Assembly (NCBI GenBank): GCA_937128785.1
Contig: CAKZMS010000385.1
Location: 1 to 10,837 of the forward strand
Length of the DNA stretch: 10,837 bases
Source of the DNA: an uncultured Opitutaceae bacterium
GTDB lineage: Bacteria > Verrucomicrobiota > Verrucomicrobiia > Opitutales > Opitutaceae
Direction: 5' to 3'
Under the pieces are notes generated by a model. It had not been told where the DNA came from, did not search any database, and worked only from the letters and a program-made list of their open reading frames with translations. Positions 6,313-10,837 of this stretch are shown piece by piece (position 1 is the stretch's first letter; every line of letters starts with the position of its first letter). The position numbers and the translations under genes are program-made.

Positions 6313-6803
6313 ACCGCAGCCTCCATCAGCGCACTTTCGATCCGCACGAGATTTTGCTCACCGTGCTGCACGTGCCGTTGAGCGAAATGGAGCAGGATCA
6401 CCGCCGGGATGGCGATCGCCAGTCCGGTTTCCGTGGTGATCAAGGCGACGGATATTCCGTCGGCCAGCCCCTCGAAGGAACGTTGGCCGCTGCGTTCGAC
6501 GAGGCTTTCGAAGGTGCTGATCATGCCGGTCACGGTGCCAAGTAATCCCATCAACGGAGCGGCGGCAATCAGGGTCAGGATCACGAAGCGCTGCTGTTGG
6601 AAGGTTTCCGAGAGCTGGGCCCGCAGGATGCGCACGCGAGTGAGCGATTCGAAGTTGCCGGTGGTGGAGGCGACCAGTTTTTTCCGGGCGGTGCGCATCG
6701 TGAAGTACAATCCGAAACACCGGGTGTAGAGCACGACCGACAAGAGGATCAGGGGCACCATGACAGGTCCACCGCGATCAAGTAGTTCCCAAAAGGCATT
6801 CAT
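6309..6803 (-). CDS. exbB: ExbB, short MotA/TolQ/ExbB proton-channel protein
   Basis: A 164-aa protein with three membrane segments: about 13-35 (PVMVPLILLSVVLYTRCFGL), 72-95 with the family core APLMGLLGTVTGMISTF (82-98), and 115-140 with the conserved ISVALITTETGLAIAIPAVI (117-136). This is the compact ExbB2-like form with a short cytoplasmic loop (36-71), shorter than E. coli ExbB. It should form the inner-membrane stator with ExbD below it in the operon. Its ATG shares one base with the TAA of the upstream gene (TAATG at 6805-6801), and its own stop overlaps the exbD start (ATGA), so translation of the three genes is probably coupled. It has no Shine-Dalgarno of its own. Confidence 0.92.
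   Translation of the reverse strand: MNAFWELLDRGGPVMVPLILLSVVLYTRCFGLYFTMRTARKKLVASTTGNFESLTRVRILRAQLSETFQQQRFVILTLIAAAPLMGLLGTVTGMISTFESLVERSGQRSFEGLADGISVALITTETGLAIAIPAVILLHFAQRHVQHGEQNLVRIESALMEAAV
6320..6324 (-). promoter_or_regulatory. Shine-Dalgarno site for exbD inside exbB
   Basis: GGAGG on the minus strand lies 7 nt upstream of the first exbD ATG (6312) and 10 nt before the second (6309). The spacing favours the first ATG, the one that makes the ATGA overlap with exbB. Confidence 0.55.
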
Positions 6804-8206
6804 TATTTAGCGACTTTGTGGTCTTCACTGGCGGTCACGAATTCGACCGCGTAGCGCTCCAGCAAAGACAGGTTCTTCTGGGTCCGATAGGAAAGGAAGC
6901 CGTGCAGCACCAAGGCGGGAATCGCGACGGAGAGTCCAAGCTCCGTGGTGACCAGCGCTTCCGATATACCGCTCGAGAGTTTGCCGGCATTGCCGGTGCC
7001 GAAGACGGTGATGAGCGTAAACGTCTTCACCATGCCGACAACGGTTCCGAGCAGGCCGAGCAGGGGAGAGGCGGCCGCGATCACGGCGAGCATGGGCAGC
7101 CAGCGTTCGTGGTGGAGGCGTTCGCGCAGGATGAATGCGTGCAGATGCTCCTCGATGACCTCCTTGGGCTTGCGAAGGTTTTTGAGTCCGGTGGCAAAAA
7201 GGTCGCGGCTCGTCGCGGCGAGAGGTTTCAGCAAGGGCTCGGTGGCTTCGGCCCCCTTATCCGCGACGTGCTCGAGCAGGGCGATCGTCGCGCTGGGGGC
7301 ATCGACTGAGAGTTTGCGCAGGTCGATCAGTTTGATCATCGCGGTCAGCAAGGCGAAAGCACCCATACTCAGGATAACGTATCCCACGATGCCGCCCTTG
7401 TTGATGTGATCGATCCAGTCTCCCTGGCTCTGGGCGAGTTGGAGGGCTTTGCCGCCGGTGACATCAGCGGGCACAATGGCCTCGCTCCCGCCCACCAGGG
7501 CGGCGGCCGTGGACGGATCGAAATCGGGCAGGGCGAAAACCAGCGGGGTTTCCCCTTCGTCCCGGGTGCGCACGGTGCCGTTGGCCGTGCCATCATCGCT
7601 GACGAACAGCGTTTCCGGGCCCAACAATATGAAATTACCGTCGACTAGCTCCCGCGTCTCACCCGTCACGGCGGTGCCGGGGATGGTCTGACCACCGAGG
7701 GCGGCTTGCACGCGTGCGAGGACTAGTTCGGCGGTCGCGGAAGCAGCGGTGACATCGGGGGCGCTGCCGGCCGGATCCAGTTTGTCCCGGAGATCAGCGA
7801 TGGTTTTTTCCTCTTCGCGCAGGCCGAGGGAGCCGGCCGTATTGCGCCAAGTGGACAGCCCGTCGGCCGCCGAAGTGATGAGGAAGCTGATGTTCAGTCT
7901 TTGGGCATCGGCCTCTTGCTCGCGCCGGGCGCGGTCGGCTTCGAAGTTTCCGGCGGTGATTGTTTCGCGGGCAACCTCGGCGCGGAGGGTGAGGATCCGG
8001 TCTTCAGCGGCCCGGAGTTCGTTGAGCAGGGGAATTTTCTCCTCGGCAATCCGCGTGCGGGTGGTGTTCAGATCCTCGGCGGCTTGCTCGATCTTGCCCG
8101 TGTAGGACTCCGCGACTTCGATGAGCTTCGCATCAAAGTCTGCGGTGGTCTGGGCGAAGAGGGTTGCCGGTAAAACCGCGATCCCGAGCAGCAGACGGCG
8201 GATCAT
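6803..8206 (-). CDS. TtpC-type MotA/TolQ/ExbB family protein with N-terminal periplasmic coiled coil
   Basis: A 467-aa two-part protein. The N-terminus is a signal peptide (LLLGIAVLPATLFAQ, 5-19) and a long charged coiled coil (about 25-105), followed by a globular periplasmic segment (about 110-262). The C-terminal third is an ExbB-like channel domain: membrane segments at about 272-292 (GGIVGYVILSMGAFALLTAM), 370-395 with the core AAASPLLGLLGTVVGMVKTF (377-396), and 415-438 with ISEALVTTELGLSVAIPALV (414-433). The DPTGG-like stretch ADVTGGKAL (247-255) leading into GGIVGYVI is typical of this long subgroup, known as TtpC in Vibrio TonB2 systems, where it is needed for iron uptake through TonB2. 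The start overlaps the DUF3450 stop by 4 bases (ATGA) and has a perfect AGGAGGTG nearby, so it should be well translated. How its channel domain relates to the separate short ExbB next door is not settled. Confidence 0.92.
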   Translation of the reverse strand: MIRRLLLGIAVLPATLFAQTTADFDAKLIEVAESYTGKIEQAAEDLNTTRTRIAEEKIPLLNELRAAEDRILTLRAEVARETITAGNFEADRARREQEADAQRLNISFLITSAADGLSTWRNTAGSLGLREEEKTIADLRDKLDPAGSAPDVTAASATAELVLARVQAALGGQTIPGTAVTGETRELVDGNFILLGPETLFVSDDGTANGTVRTRDEGETPLVFALPDFDPSTAAALVGGSEAIVPADVTGGKALQLAQSQGDWIDHINKGGIVGYVILSMGAFALLTAMIKLIDLRKLSVDAPSATIALLEHVADKGAEATEPLLKPLAATSRDLFATGLKNLRKPKEVIEEHLHAFILRERLHHERWLPMLAVIAAASPLLGLLGTVVGMVKTFTLITVFGTGNAGKLSSGISEALVTTELGLSVAIPALVLHGFLSYRTQKNLSLLERYAVEFVTASEDHKVAK

Positions 8207-8982
8207 CGGGCACCTCCTGTAATCTGGGTGGGCAGGTTGACGAACTCCGGGGGAATCTCGTCGAGGCGCACGGCAATGAGGCGGGCGGCGTCGTCCTCAA
8301 GGCCCGGGACCAATTCCCACTGCCACTGGCCGTCAACCGGACGCCCCATGAAGGCTTCGCCGGCTGACCGGTCGAGCGCACAGGCCTGGGAAAGACCAAA
8401 GTAAACCACCTCCAGCAGGCGCGGCTCCTGGCCCGGGGCCATCGTCAACACCTCCTCGGCGAGCACGAAGCTGCGGTCAAACTGCTGGCAGCGATTGAGA
8501 ATCGCCATGGTGTGGCGCATCCGGTCGGCCGGACTAAGGTCCGGCGAGCTGATGCTGCGAAAGGGCAGGTCAAGTGCCGCCGAAAGGCGGGGCGGCAGGG
8601 CGGGTCGCATCGCGCTCAGCTCCGTGGCCAATTCTTGGATACGAGCACTGGTTGAGATGAGCTGTTCGGCGCGCAGCTGGTTCGCGGCCGTCAGGTCGGC
8701 GAGCTCCTGGCGGTCCTTGGCGGTTTGGGCGAGCAGGGTGTCGCGTTGGAGCTCCAGTTGATCGGCCTGACTGTTCAGATTGGCGATGGACGCCTCCAGT
8801 AACGCCTTTTCGGTGACCCAGTCGGCTTCGATGCGGGTCGTTTCAGAACGCAGATCAGCCCATTCTGCCGCGGCGGTCTGAACTTGATTTAGCGGAGTGG
8901 CCGGAGCGAGTAGCGGCCCACACAGCACACTCAGGAGCATTAGTTGGAAACCGGGACGAATTCGAATCGGGTATCGGGGCAT
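8203..8982 (-). CDS. DUF3450-like periplasmic coiled-coil protein, first gene of the TonB2-type cluster
   Basis: A 259-aa protein with a basic N-terminus and signal-peptide-like core (LMLLSVLCGPLLAPA, 14-28), a long coiled coil (about 35-125) rich in Leu, Gln, Glu and Ala, the segment ALPPRLSAAL (128-137) that ends the coil, and a compact C-terminal part with VVYFGLSQACALD (192-204) and a WQWELVPG segment (220-227). This layout and its place directly before a TtpC-type gene match DUF3450 proteins, which lead TonB2 clusters and whose exact role is unknown; a periplasmic partner of TtpC's coiled coil is likely. The ATG at 8982 is chosen because it gives the signal peptide; the open frame runs back to 9156 but the extra 58 residues look like translated control region. 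No Shine-Dalgarno is evident. Stop TGA at 8203-8205, overlapping the next start. Confidence 0.83.
   Translation of the reverse strand: MPRYPIRIRPGFQLMLLSVLCGPLLAPATPLNQVQTAAAEWADLRSETTRIEADWVTEKALLEASIANLNSQADQLELQRDTLLAQTAKDRQELADLTAANQLRAEQLISTSARIQELATELSAMRPALPPRLSAALDLPFRSISSPDLSPADRMRHTMAILNRCQQFDRSFVLAEEVLTMAPGQEPRLLEVVYFGLSQACALDRSAGEAFMGRPVDGQWQWELVPGLEDDAARLIAVRLDEIPPEFVNLPTQITGGAR
8211..8218 (-). promoter_or_regulatory. Consensus Shine-Dalgarno site for the TtpC-type gene, inside the DUF3450 gene
   Basis: AGGAGGTG on the minus strand, a full anti-16S match, begins 12 nt before the ATG at 8206 and lies within the last codons (TGGAR) of the upstream gene. Most other genes of the cluster lack such a site, so this may set a high level of the TtpC-type protein. 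Confidence 0.7.
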
Positions 8983-9024
8983 GATGGCGGATCCGCCGGA
9001 GCGGCAAGGGTAGGACAGACTTAT

Positions 9025-9067
9025 GGTATCCGTGGTGACGCTACCACGGCAGCCGAGCAGCGATACC
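9025..9067. repeat. Nested inverted repeats upstream of the TonB cluster
   Basis: An outer pair ggtatc (9025-9030) / gatacc (9062-9067) encloses an inner pair cgtggt (9031-9036) / accacg (9043-9048) with a 6-nt loop. The inner left arm abuts the outer left arm. On the minus strand the block lies 43-85 nt before the DUF3450 start, a place for a structured leader RNA or an operator. The stems are exact but only 6 bp each, so chance cannot be ruled out. Confidence 0.4.
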
Positions 9068-9117
9068 AATAGGATTTCGTTCGGGAGTGCGAGCTCATGC
9101 TGGAGTTTTTTGCAATT

Positions 9118-9164
9118 TTCACCGTGATTATTCACCGCAAATGGAGCGAACTTCACTGCGGTGA
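9118..9164. repeat. Short TTCACCG repeats, possible regulator-binding site
   Basis: TTCACCG occurs at 9118-9124 and 9131-9137, with TTCACTG at 9152-9158 and the inverse complement core CGGTGA at 9159-9164. Starts are 13 and 21 bases apart, not a strict helical phase. The location in the divergent intergenic region makes a shared operator possible. No regulator gene is in the window to test it against. Confidence 0.35.
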
Positions 9165-9238
9165 TCGGTAAGCAACTTTTAGAGCAAACGCGCGATGTTG
9201 TTTCGCCGCGGACGGGTTCAATGTTTCAAATCTCGATT

Positions 9239-9267
9239 CTGACCCCCCTTACCCTGATGACTATTAT
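9239..9267 (+). promoter_or_regulatory. Candidate promoter of the S9 peptidase gene
   Basis: CTGACC (9239-9244) and TATTAT (9262-9267) are separated by 17 bases, matching the sigma-70 TTGACA/TATAAT layout at 4 of 6 and 5 of 6 positions. If it works, transcription would start near 9273-9275, only a few bases before the ATG at 9278, making an almost leaderless mRNA; this agrees with the absence of a Shine-Dalgarno there. Confidence 0.35.
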
Positions 9268-9277
9268 TCAAGATATT

Positions 9278-10837
9278 ATGTCGAAACCTTCCCGTCGCGT
9301 TGCGTCGTGGAGTATCATTTTCAGTGTTGGTTTGGCCGGCTTGGCCACGGCCAAGCTGGACTTGGACCGGCTTGAGCCTGTCTCCGCGGATCAACCCATC
9401 CCGGCCCAGGATTTCTTCCGACCGGCGGTGTTTGATTCTCCGCAGGTTAATCCGTCCGGCACTCATGTGGCGGCGCTTTCTTCCGGTGGATCCGATGGTT
9501 ATCAGCTTATCGTCCATGATCTCGGCGCGGGTGAATCCCGGATCGTGGAGGGCGTTAGCAGCATGGACGTGGTTTCATTTCGCTGGCTCAACGACGATCG
9601 CCTTGTGTTTAATACGGTCACCGACCGCCAGCGGCGCGTTGCCATGTTGGCCGTGAACGATAAGGGTCGCAGCCGCCCCTATCCCCTTATCCAGAACGGG
9701 GGATTTTACATCGTGGGAGTGCCCTTGGAGGATCGGCTGAACCCGGTGGCGTGGGTCAATGCAGGTGGCGTGACTGACACCCAGGGCGAAGTCGTTGTTT
9801 TGGATACGGAAGTTGATTCGGCCTCGCTCATCGACACGACCGGCAATGAGGTGCCGCAGGGTGCCTATGAAAAGATCGAGGAGCAAAACCGCCGGGCCGT
9901 TAAATCGCACGTCACCCTGTTGGATTTTGGCGCCTCGGCCAGCTATCATTCGGATGGAGTCGGGCATCTTTCCCATGCGATTGTCACGCAGGATGGCCTG
10001 CGTTCCTTGCATGCGTGGAATGATGACAGATGGACTCGCTCCCCGGTGGACCTCGAGAAAATGACGGTGCATGGCGCCGGCATTGAACATGGTCAGGTCG
10101 TCGTGAGTTTGAATCGTTACGACGGTGAGGTCAGTCCGGTTCACTTGATGGATGCCGCCACGGGAGAACTGGGTCCGGAGATCCTGCGGGACAAGGCCTA
10201 CGACTTCACGGGCTGGGTCATTCGTCACCCGGGAACCGGCAGCTTGGTGGGCCTCGGCTATCATCGCACCTTGCCGACGTTTGTTTGGTATGATGAAGGC
10301 TACAAAGCCGTGCACGACATGCTGAAGGGAAGCTTCCCGAAGAAGGTGGTGCAGATCGTCAGTGTGGATGATGCCGCGAACGTTTTTGTGGTGGCGGTTT
10401 ACGATGACCGCACCCCGATCACCTACCACATCGCCAACCTTTCCGAACGTTCGGTCGGGCCCCTGAAGGCCTCGCGTCCGTGGCTCGATGAAAAGCGTTT
10501 GAGCCGCGTCAGCATGATCAAGTTCAAGACCGCGGAGGGCCACAGATTGGACGCGTTCATCACGCTGCCCCGGGGGATCTCCGCCGACAATCCGGCCCCC
10601 CTCGTGGTGTTGCCGCATTCCGGCCTGGGTTTAAGCGGCAACTGGTCACGGGACACTTTGGGCTACCATGCCATGGCGCAGTTTTTGGCCAGTCGTGGGT
10701 ACGGAGTATTGCAACCCAACTACCGGGGCACGCCGGGCACCAACTGGATGTTCCCCGAGGCCGACCAGTGGGACTTCGTGAAGATGCACGATGACGTGAG
10801 TCGGGCCACGAAGACCGCGCTGAAGACCAAGCTCTTC
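9278..10837 (+). CDS. Secreted S9-family (prolyl oligopeptidase-like) peptidase, C-terminus cut by window end
   Basis: An open frame of 520 codons runs from the ATG at 9278 to the window end without a stop. A signal peptide is present (VASWSIIFSVGLAGLATA, residues 8-25). Residues about 30-400 are beta-rich with repeated motifs such as FRPAVFDSPQVNPSGTHVAA, FRWLNDDRLVF and the GYHRTLPTFVWYD stretch, as expected for the beta-propeller of S9 peptidases. From about 413 the alpha/beta-hydrolase domain begins (FKTAEGHRLDAFITLPRG, PLVVLPHSG at 441-449, FLASRGYGVLQPNYRGTPGT, then the MHDDV helix), which is the usual S9 pattern before the G-x-S-x-G-G nucleophile. The catalytic Ser, Asp and His would lie beyond the window, so activity cannot be judged. 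Family members of this type are about 650-700 aa. The HGGP motif common at the oxyanion position reads HSGLG here. It is divergent from the TonB cluster; a role in degrading peptides outside the cytoplasm is inferred. Confidence 0.9.
   Translation, partial: MSKPSRRVASWSIIFSVGLAGLATAKLDLDRLEPVSADQPIPAQDFFRPAVFDSPQVNPSGTHVAALSSGGSDGYQLIVHDLGAGESRIVEGVSSMDVVSFRWLNDDRLVFNTVTDRQRRVAMLAVNDKGRSRPYPLIQNGGFYIVGVPLEDRLNPVAWVNAGGVTDTQGEVVVLDTEVDSASLIDTTGNEVPQGAYEKIEEQNRRAVKSHVTLLDFGASASYHSDGVGHLSHAIVTQDGLRSLHAWNDDRWTRSPVDLEKMTVHGAGIEHGQVVVSLNRYDGEVSPVHLMDAATGELGPEILRDKAYDFTGWVIRHPGTGSLVGLGYHRTLPTFVWYDEGYKAVHDMLKGSFPKKVVQIVSVDDAANVFVVAVYDDRTPITYHIANLSERSVGPLKASRPWLDEKRLSRVSMIKFKTAEGHRLDAFITLPRGISADNPAPLVVLPHSGLGLSGNWSRDTLGYHAMAQFLASRGYGVLQPNYRGTPGTNWMFPEADQWDFVKMHDDVSRATKTALKTKLF

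Larger units (their letters stand above)
8983..9277. promoter_or_regulatory. Divergent control region between the TonB cluster and the S9 peptidase gene
   Basis: The 295 bp between the two divergent starts is AT-richer than its flanks around 9100-9180 and holds no convincing gene. It must contain the promoter of the minus-strand cluster, but I could not find a good sigma-70 -35/-10 pair for it. It holds nested inverted repeats at 9025-9067, copies of TTCACCG at 9118-9124 and 9131-9137 with a variant TTCACTG at 9152-9158 and an inverted CGGTGA at 9159-9164, and a candidate plus-strand promoter at 9239-9267. These are listed separately. Confidence 0.6.

Noticed and set aside
8983..9156. Upstream extension of the DUF3450-like frame to 317 aa
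   Set aside because: The 58 extra residues put the signal peptide in the interior and lie in the repeat-bearing control region; no ribosome site supports the start.
9575..10618. Long minus-strand open frame of 347 codons
   Set aside because: It is antisense to the S9 peptidase frame, which has a signal peptide and clear family motifs; the antisense product is His/Arg/Gly rich and shows no domain.
1..10837. tRNA, rRNA, CRISPR array, prophage or insertion sequence
   Set aside because: No tRNA-like cloverleaf, rRNA segment, regularly spaced repeat array, phage gene or transposase was seen on either strand by reading alone.

Overview
The window looks like chromosomal DNA of a GC-rich (about 60%) Gram-negative bacterium. 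The cell-envelope genes, secreted proteins and mostly weak Shine-Dalgarno signals would fit an Opitutaceae-like Verrucomicrobiota. That placement is an inference from gene content and style; no marker gene is present to prove it.

Layout. (1) Bases 1-263, plus strand: the C-terminal end of the beta subunit of a sodium-pumping decarboxylase (OadB/GcdB/MmdB family), cut by the window edge. (2) Bases 304-1155, minus strand: a secreted alpha/beta-hydrolase of the acetylxylan/feruloyl esterase type, convergent with the first gene; a short GC palindrome lies between them. (3) Bases 1188-1246: a perfect 25-bp inverted repeat with a 9-nt loop, starting at the base next to the stop codon of the next minus-strand gene. 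(4) Bases 1247-3704, minus strand: two tandem paralogous secreted proteins (394 and 389 aa) of no family I can name, whose last about 60 residues resemble a TonB C-terminal domain. (5) Bases 3745-8982, minus strand: a tightly packed six-gene energy-transduction operon in the order DUF3450 coiled-coil protein, long TtpC-type MotA/TolQ/ExbB protein, short ExbB, ExbD, TonB, TPR protein. (6) Bases 8983-9277: a divergent control region with short repeats and nested inverted repeats. (7) Bases 9278-10837, plus strand: a secreted S9-family (prolyl oligopeptidase-like) peptidase, cut by the window end before its catalytic serine.

How it works together. The six-gene block matches the composition and order of TonB2-type systems described in Vibrio and relatives (DUF3450-TtpC-ExbB2-ExbD2-TonB2-TPR). 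The two channel-type proteins and ExbD should use the ion gradient of the inner membrane to drive TonB, which energises outer-membrane receptors. The DUF3450 protein, TtpC's periplasmic part and the TPR protein are accessory periplasmic parts. Several junctions are overlapping or nearly so (ATGA, TAATG, ATGA, 13 nt, 11 nt), so the block is very probably one transcript. The two secreted TonB-C-like paralogs follow after 40 bp and 103 bp on the same strand and may be extra components of the same machine. This is the part of the window most likely to be undescribed. The esterase and the peptidase are plausible extracytoplasmic degradative enzymes whose products could enter through TonB-dependent receptors, but nothing in the sequence links them directly.
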